A stretch of DNA of 64,000 nucleotides. It comes from Actinopolyspora mortivallis DSM 44261. GTDB lineage: Bacteria; Actinomycetota; Actinomycetes; Mycobacteriales; Pseudonocardiaceae. The stretch covers positions 3,063,228 to 3,127,227 of the forward strand of contig NZ_KB913024.1 of the NCBI RefSeq assembly GCF_000384035.1. The letters are read 5' to 3'. A program made the translations under genes and the position numbers. Each line of letters begins with the position of its first letter. Position 1 is the stretch's first letter. Shown piece after piece: positions 41,651 through 50,580 of this stretch. The notes beneath the pieces were generated by a model. The model saw only the letters and a list, made by a program, of their open reading frames with translations, ran no database searches and was not told the origin of the DNA.

Positions 41651-41666
41651 GGAACCGGCCGGTTCC
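41651..41666. promoter_or_regulatory. Perfect 16-base palindrome upstream of the zinc-ribbon gene
   Basis: GGAACCGGCCGGTTCC is fully symmetric and lies 33 bases upstream of the zinc-ribbon start, in promoter territory on the minus strand. It has no loop and is more likely a protein-binding site than a terminator. Confidence 0.45.
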
Positions 41667-41685
41667 GGGCGGAACGGTACACGCC

Positions 41686-41721
41686 CCGGTGGGGCCCCGC
41701 CCACTCGCGGGGCCCCACCGG
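41686..41721 (-). terminator. Strong stem-loop downstream of glpK
   Basis: CCGGTGGGGCCCCG (41686-41699), 8-base loop and CGGGGCCCCACCGG (41708-41721): a perfect 14-bp stem 56 bases after the glpK stop. It should end the glpFK transcript. Confidence 0.72.
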
Positions 41722-41776
41722 TTTCCGTGCGACACCGTCCGCCGTCACACACGCGGACCGTCCCCTCCGCGTGGAC

Positions 41777-43285
41777 TCACTCCTCGACCCAGCCGAAGGT
41801 CTTGGTGACGGCCTTCTGCCACTCGTGGTACTGCTGCTCACGCACCTGCTCGGACATCTTCGGCTCCCAGACCTTGTCCTCGGCCCAGTTGGCCCGGATG
41901 TCCTTCTCCCCGGACCAGAAGCCCACGGCCAGTCCCGCCGCGTAGGCCGCTCCCAGCGCCGTGGTCTCGTTGACCTTCGGGCGGATGACCGAGACGCCGA
42001 GGATGTCGGCCTGGAACTGCATCAGCAGCTCGTTGTTGACCATGCCGCCGTCGACCTTCAGTGCCTTCAGGTCCACGCCGGAGTCGACGTTCATCGCCTC
42101 GGCCACCTCGCGGGTCTGGAAGGCGGTGGCCTCCAGCACGGCCCGCGCCAGGTGGCCGCGGTTGACGAAGCGGGTCAGTCCGGCGATCACACCGCGGGCG
42201 TCCGAGCGCCAGTGCGGAGCGAACAGGCCGGAGAAGGCGGGCACGAAGTAGGCGCCTCCGTTGTCCTCGACCTCGGAGGCCAGTTGTTCGATCTCGGGGG
42301 CGCTGCCGATCAGTCCGATGTTGTCCCGCAGCCACTGCACCAGCGAGCCGGTCACGGCGATCGAGCCCTCCAGGCAGTACACGGTGGGCTTGTCGTCGAT
42401 CTTGTACCCGACCGTGGTGACCAGCCCGTTCTCGCTGAGCACCGGCTCGGTCCCGGTGTTGAGCAGCAGGAAGTTGCCGGTTCCGTAGGTGTTCTTGGCC
42501 TCACCGGGGGTCAGGCAGGCCTGGCCGAAGGTGGCGGCCTGCTGGTCGCCCAGGATTCCCGAGATCGGCAGCCCGCCGAGCACACCCCTGCTCCTGAAGT
42601 GGCCGTAGACCTCGGAGGAGGAGCGTATCTCCGGCAGCATCGACATGGGCACGCCGAACTCGGCGCAGATGTCCGGATCCCAGCTCAGGGTCCGCAGGTC
42701 CATGAGCATGGTGCGGGAGGCGTTGGTCGGGTCGGTGACGTGCAGCCCGCCGTCGGTGCCTCCGGTGCAGTTCCACAGCACCCAGGTGTCCATGGTGCCG
42801 AACATCAGCTCGCCCCGCTCGGCCCTGTCCCGGGCACCGTCCACGTTGTCCAGGATCCAGCGGATCTTGGGCCCGGAGAAGTAGGTGGCCAGCGGCAGGC
42901 CGGTCCGGGACTGGTAGCGGTTCTGCCCGCCCTCGCCCCGACCCAGCTCGCTGACGATGCCGTCGGTGCGGGTGTCCTGCCACACGATCGCGTTGTAGAC
43001 CGGTTCCCCGGTGTGGCGGTCCCACACCACGGTGGTCTCCCGCTGGTTGGTGATCCCGACGGCGGCTATGTCGGACAGCACCAGATCGGCCTTGGCCAGG
43101 GCTCCCGCGCACACCTGCCTGGTGTTGGTCCAGATCTCCATCGGATCGTGTTCGACCCATCCGGCCCGGGGCAGGATCTGCCGGTGTTCCACCTGGTCGA
43201 CCGCGACCACCTGTCCGGCGTGGTCGAAGACGATGCACCGGGTCGAGGTGGTCCCCTGGTCGATGGCTGCGATGTAGGAGGCCAT
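41777..43285 (-). CDS. glpK: Glycerol kinase GlpK
   Basis: 502 residues from ATG 43285; GTG 43294, three codons upstream, is an alternative and lies closer to GGAAGG. FGGY kinase motifs: [73 protein letters not shown], and the FGGY signatures around [16 protein letters not shown]. It phosphorylates glycerol to sn-glycerol-3-phosphate. It lies after glpF and completes uptake plus activation, with oxidation by GlpD at 45466. Confidence 0.97.
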   Translation of the reverse strand: MASYIAAIDQGTTSTRCIVFDHAGQVVAVDQVEHRQILPRAGWVEHDPMEIWTNTRQVCAGALAKADLVLSDIAAVGITNQRETTVVWDRHTGEPVYNAIVWQDTRTDGIVSELGRGEGGQNRYQSRTGLPLATYFSGPKIRWILDNVDGARDRAERGELMFGTMDTWVLWNCTGGTDGGLHVTDPTNASRTMLMDLRTLSWDPDICAEFGVPMSMLPEIRSSSEVYGHFRSRGVLGGLPISGILGDQQAATFGQACLTPGEAKNTYGTGNFLLLNTGTEPVLSENGLVTTVGYKIDDKPTVYCLEGSIAVTGSLVQWLRDNIGLIGSAPEIEQLASEVEDNGGAYFVPAFSGLFAPHWRSDARGVIAGLTRFVNRGHLARAVLEATAFQTREVAEAMNVDSGVDLKALKVDGGMVNNELLMQFQADILGVSVIRPKVNETTALGAAYAAGLAVGFWSGEKDIRANWAEDKVWEPKMSEQVREQQYHEWQKAVTKTFGWVEE

Positions 43286-43456
43286 GCTCTTCACTACCTT
43301 CCAAACGACGCGTGTCGGACGGATACGACGGTGTCGGATCCGAGAATGCCCGTTCCACGACGGGCGGGCAGAACGTGCTTCCGGGATTCCCGGCCGGATC
43401 CCCGACCACCCGGAGCGGCGCGGTCTCCGGCACCGCCGGCTCCCGCGCTCGCGCGG

Positions 43457-44200
43457 TCAGACGGTGGGCAGCGCCAGCGCCAGCCCTCCGGCCAGTGCCC
43501 CACCCACGAGGGGGCCGACGATCGGCACCCAGGCGTAGCCCCAGTCCGCGGAACCCTTGCCCCGGATGGGCAACAGCGAGTAGGCCACGCGCGGTCCGAG
43601 ATCCCGCGCGGGGTTGATCGCGTACCCGGTGGGTCCACCGAGTGAGCTTCCGATACCGATCACGATGAACGCCACGGCGGCGTAGCCCAGCGCGGCGTTG
43701 CCGAACTCGGGAATGCCGTTCGGCCCGGCGGAGGCCCCGGGGCTGAGCAGGATCCAGAACACCAGCACGAAGGTGCCGATGATCTCGGTGACCAGGTTCC
43801 ACGGGCCGCTGCGGACCGTGGGGCCGGTGGAGAAGATGCCCAGCGTGTTCGCCGGGTCGTCGTGCGTGTCGAACTGCAGTTTGTAGGCCAGCCAGCAGAC
43901 CACGGCGCCGAGAGCACCACCGATCACCTGCGCCACCAGGTAGACCGGCACGTCGGCCCAGTCGAGCTGCCCGTTCACGGCCAGTCCGAAGGTCACGGCC
44001 GGGTTGATGTGCGCCCCGGTGGGGGCGGCGATGCTCGCGCCCGCGAACACGGCGAAGCCCCAGCCGAAGTTGACCAGCAGCCATCCCCCACTGTTGCCGA
44101 GGGTGTCGCGCAGGGTCACGTTCGCGACGACCCCGCAGCCGAGCAGGGTCAACGTGGCGGTGCCGAGCAGCTCGTAGATGAAGATCGTGCCCGCGTTCAT
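43457..44200 (-). CDS. glpF: Glycerol uptake facilitator GlpF (MIP family)
   Basis: 247 residues, six helices, ATG 44200. Both half-helix NPA motifs are present (GAHINPAVTFGLAV and GYAINPARDLGPR). The Asp after the second NPAR is the glycerol-facilitator marker that separates it from water-only channels. The opening IYELLGTATLTLLGCGVVANV is typical. It is the first gene of glpFK and divergent from the DeoR-type regulator. Confidence 0.94.
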   Translation of the reverse strand: MNAGTIFIYELLGTATLTLLGCGVVANVTLRDTLGNSGGWLLVNFGWGFAVFAGASIAAPTGAHINPAVTFGLAVNGQLDWADVPVYLVAQVIGGALGAVVCWLAYKLQFDTHDDPANTLGIFSTGPTVRSGPWNLVTEIIGTFVLVFWILLSPGASAGPNGIPEFGNAALGYAAVAFIVIGIGSSLGGPTGYAINPARDLGPRVAYSLLPIRGKGSADWGYAWVPIVGPLVGGALAGGLALALPTV

Positions 44201-44540
44201 CTCGAACCTCCAACGCTGTCACCCGACACCCCGCCGGGTGCCGGTCTCCGCTCCCGCCGGGCGGGAGTTCCGTGTGTTTCGTGCCACCGCACCGCTACTA
44301 CCTCCTTCGGGTGATAACTGCGGGTGCAGCTTGACGGAAGATTGGGTCACACTAGACCTGTGAAAATAAACATTGCAATAACCTCACATTGATGTTTTTA
44401 TCGGTTCAGGTGATTCAATCGGGGTGTCCGGCGGAACTCCCCGGCGTCGGGCGGGTCGAGCCACACGGCGGAGGGGCACTTCGGAGGCGGTAGAGGATGG
44501 CAGCTGTCCGTGTAGCAGGAGTGGCACGAGAGGGATGACG
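44201..44540. promoter_or_regulatory. Divergent control region of the glp genes
   Basis: 340 bases between glpF (minus) and the DeoR-type regulator (plus). A markedly AT-rich patch at 44361-44402 is the likely promoter/operator core; the rest is ordinary GC-rich DNA without a gene. Confidence 0.5.
44366..44401. promoter_or_regulatory. Candidate glp operator
   Basis: ATAAACAT (44366-44373) and ATGTTTTTAT (44392-44401) form an imperfect inverted repeat around ATTGCAAT. It lies midway between glpF and the regulator, where a DeoR/GlpR-type repressor would act on both. Sequence match to a known site is not claimed. Confidence 0.45.
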
Positions 44541-45329
44541 ATGGCCACGCAGGGCAGGCGACCGTCCGGACGCCAGCAGGACCGCAGACGCAGGATCACC
44601 GAACTGGTCATGGCCGAGGGAACCCTGCGCATCGACGACCTGATCACGACCGTGGACGCCAGCGCGATGACCGTGTACCGGGACCTGGCGGAACTGGAGT
44701 CCCAGGGACTCGTCCACCGCAACCGGGGATACGTCTCGGCCGCGTCCTCGTTGCTGTACGAGGCCGCCTCCGAGTACCGGATGCAGCAGAACGAAGCCGA
44801 GAAGACCGAACTCGCCAAAGCCGCGATCGACCTCGTCGAACCCGGCCAGGCACTGATGCTCGACGACTCCACCACGGGCGTGTACCTGGCCAGGCTGCTT
44901 CCGGACCGCGCACCGCTGACCGTGGTGACCAACCACCGCGGAGTGTTCGGAGAGCTCGCCGGACAGCAGGGAATTCACCTGATCTGCGTCGGAGGCGACT
45001 TCCTGCCGTGGGCGGACGCCTTCGTCGGGGGCATGGCGCTGGACGCGCTCCGCGGAATGCGGGTGGATCTGGCGATCATGTCCGTCTCCGCCGTGACAGA
45101 CGGTGTCTGTTTCTATCCGCAACAGGAAATGGTGCAGCTCAAAAAGGCCATGCTCGCCTCGGCAAGCCGGTGCGTGCTCTACGTCGACCACACCAAGTTC
45201 CGCAGACGCGCCCTGCACGCGGTGGCGCCGGCGGAGCGCTTCGACACGGTGATCGTCGACTCGAAGACCCCGGATGCCGAGGTCGAGGTGCTGCGCAACA
45301 GAGGGGCCACGGTGCGCAGAGCCGGCTGA
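44541..45329 (+). CDS. DeoR family transcriptional regulator (GlpR-like)
   Basis: 262 residues from ATG 44541 (GAGAGGG six bases upstream). N-terminal winged helix: DRRRRITELVMAEGTLRIDDL and ASAMTVYRDLAELESQGLVHR. The effector domain is DeoR-type: LMLDDSTTGVYLARLL, TVVTNHRGVF, GGDFLPWADAFVGGMALDAL, and LYVDHTKFRRRALHAVAP. DeoR regulators bind phosphorylated sugars; here glycerol-3-phosphate is the likely signal. It lies between glpFK and glpD and probably represses both. Confidence 0.9.
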   Translation: MATQGRRPSGRQQDRRRRITELVMAEGTLRIDDLITTVDASAMTVYRDLAELESQGLVHRNRGYVSAASSLLYEAASEYRMQQNEAEKTELAKAAIDLVEPGQALMLDDSTTGVYLARLLPDRAPLTVVTNHRGVFGELAGQQGIHLICVGGDFLPWADAFVGGMALDALRGMRVDLAIMSVSAVTDGVCFYPQQEMVQLKKAMLASASRCVLYVDHTKFRRRALHAVAPAERFDTVIVDSKTPDAEVEVLRNRGATVRRAG

Positions 45330-45465
45330 CCCCTCCCGCCGCCGGACGGCGCACACCACGCGCGCGGCGTGTTCATCCGGCATCATGACCGCTGTCGGGT
45401 GCACTCGCGGTGAGCCGTTCCGCCTTCCTCGGCGGTGGGCTGCGAAACGAGCGAGGAGGACACAG

Positions 45466-47205
45466 GTGTCCAGTGACAAACCGGAAACCGCCGGACAGCA
45501 GGGCAAGATCGGCCCCGAGGAGCACGAGGAGAACTGGCGACGGCTCGGCGACGAGGAGTTCGACGTCGTCGTCATCGGTGGCGGAGTCACCGGAGCCGGC
45601 GTCGCGCTGGACGCCGCCACGCGGGGGCTGCGCGTGGCGCTGGTCGAAGCGCGCGACCTGGCCTCGGGAACGTCCAGCCGGTCCAGCAAACTCTTCCACG
45701 GCGGGCTGCGCTACCTGGAACAACTCGAGTTCTCCCTGGTGCGCGAGGCCCTGCACGAACGGGAACTGATGCTCAACCGGCTGGCGCCGCACCTGGTCAA
45801 ACCGGTGAGCTTCCTCTACCCGCTGACCCACCGGATCTGGGAACGTCCCTACACCGCCGCCGGGTTGCTGCTCTACGACCGCATGGGCGGGGCACGCTCC
45901 GTGCCCGGGCAGAAGCACCTCACACGCGCCGGGGCACAGCGGATGGTGCCCGCGCTCAAGCGGGACGCCATGATCGGCGGAATCCGCTACTACGACGCCC
46001 AGGCCGACGACGCCAGGCACACCATGACCGTGGCCCGCACCGCCGCACGCTACGGGGCCGTGGTCCGCACCTCGACCCAGGTGGTCGACTTCCTGCACGA
46101 GGCCGACCGGGTGGCCGGGGCGCGGCTGCGTGACGTCGACGACGGCAGGGAGACCGAGGTCCGCGCCCAGGCGGTGATCAACGCGACCGGGGTGTGGACC
46201 GACGAGCTGCAACGGCTCTCCGGAGGCCGGGGACGTTTCCGGGTGCGGGCCAGCAAGGGTGTGCACGTGGTCGTCTCCCGCGACCGGATCGTCTCCGACA
46301 GCGGCCTCATCCTGCGCACCGAGAAGTCCGTGCTGTTCGTCATCCCGTGGGGCAACCACTGGATCATCGGAACCACCGACACCGACTGGAACCTCGACCT
46401 GGCGCACCCGGCCGCCACCAAGAAGGACATCGACTACATACTCGAACACGTCAACACCGTGCTGGCCACGCCGCTGACCCACTCGGACATCGAGGGGGTC
46501 TACGCGGGCCTGCGCCCCCTGCTCGCCGGTGAGAGCGACGACACCTCGAAGCTCTCCAGGGAGCACGCCGTGGCCAGGGTGGCCCCCGGACTGGTCGCGA
46601 TCGCGGGCGGCAAGTACACCACCTACCGGGTCATGGCCAAGGACGCGGTGGACGCCGTCGCCAACGACGTCTCGGGCCGGATGGCCGAGTCCATCACCGA
46701 CAAGGTGCCGCTGCTGGGGGCCGACGGCTACCACGCGCTGGTCAACCAGATCGACCAGATCGCGGCCGCCCACGGTCTGCACCCCCACCGGGTACGCCAT
46801 CTGCTCGACCGGTACGGCTCGATGGTCCACGAGGTGCTCGCGCTGGGCGAGCAACGCCCCGAGCTGCTGAAACCGATCGACGAAGCTCCCAACTACCTCA
46901 GGGCCGAGGTGGTCTACGCGGTGCGCAACGAGGCGGCGCTGCACCTGGAGGACGTGCTGACCCGCCGGACCCGGATCTCGTTCGAGTACCCGCACCGGGG
47001 GACGGAGTGCGCCGAGCAGGTGGCGCGACTGATCGGGGAGGAGCTGAACTGGGACGAGCAACGCGTCTCCGACGAGGTGCAGCGCTACTGCGCTCGGGTG
47101 CGGGCCGAGCGCGAGTCGCAGAACCAGCCCGACGACCAGGCCGCCGACGCCACCCGGGTCGCCGCACCCGAGGCACGGGAGGAACTCGTCGAGCCGGTGA
47201 GCTGA
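45466..47205 (+). CDS. glpD: Glycerol-3-phosphate dehydrogenase GlpD (FAD, respiratory)
   Basis: 579 residues from GTG 45466 with AGGAGGA five bases upstream. FAD site: FDVVVIGGGVTGAGVALDAATRG, then LASGTSSRSSKLFHGGLRYLEQ. Substrate and flavin region: GKYTTYRVMAKDAVD, and RAEVVYAVRNEAALHLEDVLTRRTRI in the C-terminal cap. It oxidises glycerol-3-phosphate to dihydroxyacetone phosphate and passes electrons to quinone at the membrane. It follows the regulator by 136 bases. Confidence 0.96.
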   Translation: MSSDKPETAGQQGKIGPEEHEENWRRLGDEEFDVVVIGGGVTGAGVALDAATRGLRVALVEARDLASGTSSRSSKLFHGGLRYLEQLEFSLVREALHERELMLNRLAPHLVKPVSFLYPLTHRIWERPYTAAGLLLYDRMGGARSVPGQKHLTRAGAQRMVPALKRDAMIGGIRYYDAQADDARHTMTVARTAARYGAVVRTSTQVVDFLHEADRVAGARLRDVDDGRETEVRAQAVINATGVWTDELQRLSGGRGRFRVRASKGVHVVVSRDRIVSDSGLILRTEKSVLFVIPWGNHWIIGTTDTDWNLDLAHPAATKKDIDYILEHVNTVLATPLTHSDIEGVYAGLRPLLAGESDDTSKLSREHAVARVAPGLVAIAGGKYTTYRVMAKDAVDAVANDVSGRMAESITDKVPLLGADGYHALVNQIDQIAAAHGLHPHRVRHLLDRYGSMVHEVLALGEQRPELLKPIDEAPNYLRAEVVYAVRNEAALHLEDVLTRRTRISFEYPHRGTECAEQVARLIGEELNWDEQRVSDEVQRYCARVRAERESQNQPDDQAADATRVAAPEAREELVEPVS

Positions 47206-47223
47206 TCCGTCCGACGGGCACCC

Positions 47224-47253
47224 GCCCGGCGCGGACTCCTCTTCGCGCCGGGC
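47224..47253. terminator. Bidirectional hairpin between glpD and the EspG gene
   Basis: GCCCGGCGCG (47224-47233) and CGCGCCGGGC (47244-47253), a perfect 10-bp stem with a 10-base loop, centrally placed in the 69-base convergent gap. Confidence 0.75.
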
Positions 47254-47274
47254 ACCGGCCTCTCCGGAGTTCCC

Positions 47275-48099
47275 TCAGTGCCCGGCAAGAACCCGCTCGG
47301 CCGTGGCCAGCAGTAGCTCCTCCACCCGAGCGAGCAGTCCCCGGTGCCCGACGGGTGTGATCGTGCTCCAGGGTTCCCCGGAGGGGGCCGGGGTGCGCAA
47401 CTGGGCGTAGCGTCCCCAGGCGGAGTCGAAGAAGCCCACCACGTGGTCCCCCCGCCACCTTCCGGAACGCCCCCGGACGGCGACCCCGAACTGGCCCCGG
47501 TGGCTCACCCCGTCGAGCATCCCGGTCAGCATCTCCGCGTCCTCGGCACGCACCCCCCGCCGGCACAGCGCGTCCCGCAGCGCCATCGGATCGTCGGCGG
47601 CCTCCTCCGCCGCCGCGTCCAGCGCCTCGCTGGGCAGGGTGACCGAACGCCCCTCCCCGGCTGGGAGGTCGGGAAGCACCGTCAGCGCCTCCCGGGGCAG
47701 ACCGGTGGTCGCCGCGGGGCGCACCCGCACCCGGTCCTCCTCCTTGACCACCAGCACGGCCTCGTCCGACTCGGAACACCCCGTTCCCGCCACGAGCACC
47801 CGGACGCTCCGCCCCAACCAGCAGCGTCCGTCCACCTCGCGGCAGGGGGAGTCGAGCAGCCGCAGCACACGACCCAGTTCCTCGTCCAGTTCGCCGTTCG
47901 CCCCCAGACTGCGTTCCTCGACACTCCGCCAGACGCCTTCGACGAGCTCACGGCGCTCGGTGTGGGTCCTGCCCGGCGAGGGCGTCCTGAGCACGAGGGG
48001 AACCGCGCCCAGTCCCAGGTGCTCGACGAGCACGTCGAACTCCAGCAGGGACAGTTCGACGGGTTCGCCCGTGGTGGCAGCGCCGAGCGGCACGCTCAA
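47275..48099 (-). CDS. EspG-family ESX chaperone
   Basis: 274 residues with a TTG start at 48099 overlapping the PPE stop (TTGA); GTG at 48093 is an alternative. It has the EspG mixed fold: VELSLLEFDVLVEHLGLGAVPLVL at the front, a central strand set (SVRVLVAGTG, EAVLVVKEEDRVRVRPA) and an ending with GQFGVAVRG, VVGFFDSAWGRYAQLR and VGHRGLLARVEELLLATAE. EspG proteins hold PE-PPE pairs soluble in the cytoplasm before ESX export. It directly follows the PPE gene. Confidence 0.82.
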   Translation of the reverse strand: MSVPLGAATTGEPVELSLLEFDVLVEHLGLGAVPLVLRTPSPGRTHTERRELVEGVWRSVEERSLGANGELDEELGRVLRLLDSPCREVDGRCWLGRSVRVLVAGTGCSESDEAVLVVKEEDRVRVRPAATTGLPREALTVLPDLPAGEGRSVTLPSEALDAAAEEAADDPMALRDALCRRGVRAEDAEMLTGMLDGVSHRGQFGVAVRGRSGRWRGDHVVGFFDSAWGRYAQLRTPAPSGEPWSTITPVGHRGLLARVEELLLATAERVLAGH

Positions 48100-48986
48100 C
48101 CGAGATCACCGCCGATCACGGGACGCACCGGGGCACGTGGCTCGTCGAAGGGACCGGTCCCGCCGGGCGAGTCCGTCACCTCCACGAACGACTCCTCCCG
48201 CTCGTCCTCCGCGTCCCGGGAGGAGGTCGTCCCGCCGGTGTTTCGCCCCGCGTTGCCGGTCCCGTGTCCGTGCGGGCCGCCGACGGCACCCGCCGGACGG
48301 CCCGACCCCGCGGTACGCGCTCCGCCGGGGGAACGCGTCCCCGTGCCGCCGGTCGAGGCCCCCGGCGCCACGGAAGCCCCACCTCTGCCGGAGTGTCCCC
48401 AGGAGAGGGTGATCTCCCCTGTGGGAGCACTCCCGGAGGTGGTGCGCGGAACGTCCACCACCACCCCGGGTGGTTGTTCGAAGGAGGCCAGCGCGGTCGT
48501 GTTGGCCTCGGAGGAGTCCTCGTACTTCCGCATCACGTCGAAGGCGCGCTGCTCGGCCGCCTCCTGCTCGCGCTCCTGCTGTTCGTAGTCGGTCTGCCCG
48601 CCGAACAGGTGAACCAGGGTGGAGGTGACCGGATTCGGCCTCTCGGTGGTGATCTCCACCGGGGCCGGCATCTCCGCGCGTGCCCGGGCGACGAAATCGG
48701 CCTGCTGTTCCGAGCAGAACCGCATCCACTCGGCCGCCTGTCGCGCGCGCTGCGCCCAGTTCTCCAGCGGGGTCAGCGCCCGGCGGGCGCTCTCGGCCGC
48801 CTCGCCCTGCCACTCCGCGCCGGAGCTCCGCAGGGCCGCGAGCAGATCGTCGTCGATCTCCTCCAGTGCCCGGCCGAGTTCGCTCCATCGCCGGGCGCAG
48901 GTCCCGGAAGCGGACGGGCCCGGTCCCTGGTGCAGCAGTTCGAACAGCTCGGCGTGGGTGTATCCCTGCCAGCGGTGGTCCGTCAT
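48096..48986 (-). CDS. PPE-like T7SS substrate
   Basis: 296 residues from ATG 48986 (GGGGAAGG upstream). The first about 140 residues are helical: YTHAELFELLHQG, WSELGRALEEIDDDLLAALRSSGAEWQGEAAES (WQG as the W-x-G motif), and LENWAQRARQAAEWM. The remaining 150 residues are a low-complexity Gly/Ser/Thr tail with an acidic end. This is the short PPE-type layout of non-mycobacterial actinomycetes. It lies between the PE-like and EspG genes. Confidence 0.8.
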   Translation of the reverse strand: MTDHRWQGYTHAELFELLHQGPGPSASGTCARRWSELGRALEEIDDDLLAALRSSGAEWQGEAAESARRALTPLENWAQRARQAAEWMRFCSEQQADFVARARAEMPAPVEITTERPNPVTSTLVHLFGGQTDYEQQEREQEAAEQRAFDVMRKYEDSSEANTTALASFEQPPGVVVDVPRTTSGSAPTGEITLSWGHSGRGGASVAPGASTGGTGTRSPGGARTAGSGRPAGAVGGPHGHGTGNAGRNTGGTTSSRDAEDEREESFVEVTDSPGGTGPFDEPRAPVRPVIGGDLG

Positions 48987-49007
48987 TTTCGCCTTCCCCG
49001 CCGTGAC

Positions 49008-49397
49008 TCAGCATCCGGTGTGCAACCGGGTCACATTGGACTCCTCGGTGCCCCGGTATCTCCGCTCCACCGAACGCAGTGCGTCCACCGCCTCCTGCAA
49101 CCGGTCGCGATAGCCGCACAACGCCGTGAGCGCCGCCTGTTCCCCGCCGACCGAGCGCTCGTTGAACTTCTCGGCGGTGCCGGTGCTGACGGGGTCACCG
49201 GCCCAGGGACGTATGCGGAGCTCGGTGACGGCGTGTCCGATCTGGACTCCCACCGAGTCCAGCGAGGACTGCAGAGCTTCGATCAGGTTCGGAACGGCTG
49301 ACGGCTCGACACTCATGGAACCGGCGTGTCCGGCAGCTTCCGCGGGCGGAAGTGCACCGGTCACACCGTCCCGATGGGAACTGTCCGGCACGAACAC
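49008..49397 (-). CDS. PE-like T7SS partner protein
   Basis: 129 residues if started at GTG 49397; GTG 49364 or ATG 49316 (MSVEPSAVPNLI) are possible and none has a strong ribosome binding site. The core is two helices: SAVPNLIEALQSSLDSVG and YRDRLQEAVDALRSVERRY, with AGDPVSTGTAEKFNE between. The SVEPSAV opening is like PE proteins, which pair with PPE partners for export. It is the first gene of PE-PPE-EspG. Confidence 0.7.
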   Translation of the reverse strand: MFVPDSSHRDGVTGALPPAEAAGHAGSMSVEPSAVPNLIEALQSSLDSVGVQIGHAVTELRIRPWAGDPVSTGTAEKFNERSVGGEQAALTALCGYRDRLQEAVDALRSVERRYRGTEESNVTRLHTGC

Positions 49398-49520
49398 CCT
49401 CCACTGTCGGGTACCTACCGTCCCACCTTAATGGCTCGGAAGGGCCGCAGGGAGTACTCCGATCGCGGGCATTATCGGTCACAGGCGGTGAAAACCCGTT
49501 CGTGGAACGGTTCTCCGGCG

Positions 49521-50159
49521 TCAGTCCGGGGGCGTCCCGGTGGAGACGGTGTACAGACTCCGCACGGCGGCCTCGGCGACACGACGGGCCCCGGCGCACA
49601 ACCGGTCCAACGGCGGTGGCGGAGTGGCCCCGTCGTCCCGGTAGAGCACGTCCAGGTGCTGCCCCTCGGCCACGTCGACGGCGACGTTGCAGGCGAGATC
49701 CAGCCCCGGTGTCCTGATGACCAGGGCGGGCATTCCCTCCACGGTCACCGGGCTCGCCCGCACCTGGGCGGTGTCGCTGGTCCAGACGTGAACCCCCTCA
49801 CCGGTGACCAGAGCCAACCGCGCTCCCACCTTGGCCCTGCTGTTGCGGTAACTACAGGTTTCCGCGTCCGCGAACCCCCGCTCCACGCCGGGCAACGGGT
49901 CCCGGTCGAACCCCAGCGCGGCACGCTGCCGCTTGCTCAGCACACCGCACGGTTCCAGTCCCCGCAGGGACAGCTCCACCGGACGGGTGGGCAACGAGAC
50001 GCTGCTCTCGGCGGGCATCGGAACCGGCTCGGGAGGCACGGGCCCCTCCTCGGCGCTCCGCTGGGGGGAGAGCACAGCACAGCCGCCGAGCAGCAGAACT
50101 CCGAGCAGTCCCGGTAGACAACACCGGGTGACCCTTGTCCGGGCACGCATGTGGTTCAC
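49521..50159 (-). CDS. DUF3558-family lipoprotein
   Basis: 212 residues starting at GTG 50159 (ATG 50150 is an alternative). A lipoprotein signal is clear: TRCCLPGLLGVLLLGGC, with the lipobox LGGC giving the acylated Cys. The mature part shows the DUF3558 pattern: LEPCGVLSKRQRAALGFDR, ETCSYRN, ACNVAVDVAEGQHLDV, and a final Cys in LDRLCAGARR. These are surface lipoproteins of unknown function, common in actinobacteria. Confidence 0.82.
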   Translation of the reverse strand: MNHMRARTRVTRCCLPGLLGVLLLGGCAVLSPQRSAEEGPVPPEPVPMPAESSVSLPTRPVELSLRGLEPCGVLSKRQRAALGFDRDPLPGVERGFADAETCSYRNSRAKVGARLALVTGEGVHVWTSDTAQVRASPVTVEGMPALVIRTPGLDLACNVAVDVAEGQHLDVLYRDDGATPPPPLDRLCAGARRVAEAAVRSLYTVSTGTPPD

Positions 50160-50192
50160 CGTAGTGGAGAACGCGCGGCGGACGCGCCCCGG

Positions 50193-50576
50193 TCAGTCCC
50201 GCGTGGCGAACCAGAAGAACCAGAACCCCACCAGCGGGAGCACGATCCAGACCTGCTTGGTGAACCACAGCAGAGCCAGCATGACCAGCAACACGGAACC
50301 TGCCACCACCCCCGCCCCCACTCGACGGCGGGCGGGCCTGCCGGACTCCGGCGAACCCGCCGGGGCGGGAGAGGCGAGCACCTCCGGGTAGGGCTCGGGC
50401 AGATCGGCGAACAGGGCGGCTATCTCCGAGCGGTACCGCGCCCGTGCGGCACGCCCGCACCGCTCGTCGAACTCGTCGACCTCCAGGCGCCCCGCGGAGA
50501 AGTGCTCGCCGAGCAGGGCGACCGCGCGGTCCCGATCCCGGTCGCCGACACGAAACTCGTTGCCCTGCCCGGCCAC
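50193..50576 (-). CDS. DUF1707 (SHOCT-like) membrane protein
   Basis: 127 residues from GTG 50576. N-terminal DUF1707 domain: RVGDRDRDRAVALLGEHFSAGRL, then EVDEFDERCGRAARARYRSEIAALFADLP. Two C-terminal hydrophobic segments, VVAGSVLLVMLALLWF and WIVLPLVGFWFFWFA. The DUF1707 domain resembles SHOCT oligomerisation modules; function unknown. It is 4 bases after the carboxylase alpha stop and may be translationally coupled. Confidence 0.85.
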   Translation of the reverse strand: MAGQGNEFRVGDRDRDRAVALLGEHFSAGRLEVDEFDERCGRAARARYRSEIAALFADLPEPYPEVLASPAPAGSPESGRPARRRVGAGVVAGSVLLVMLALLWFTKQVWIVLPLVGFWFFWFATRD

Positions 50577-50580
50577 GAAC

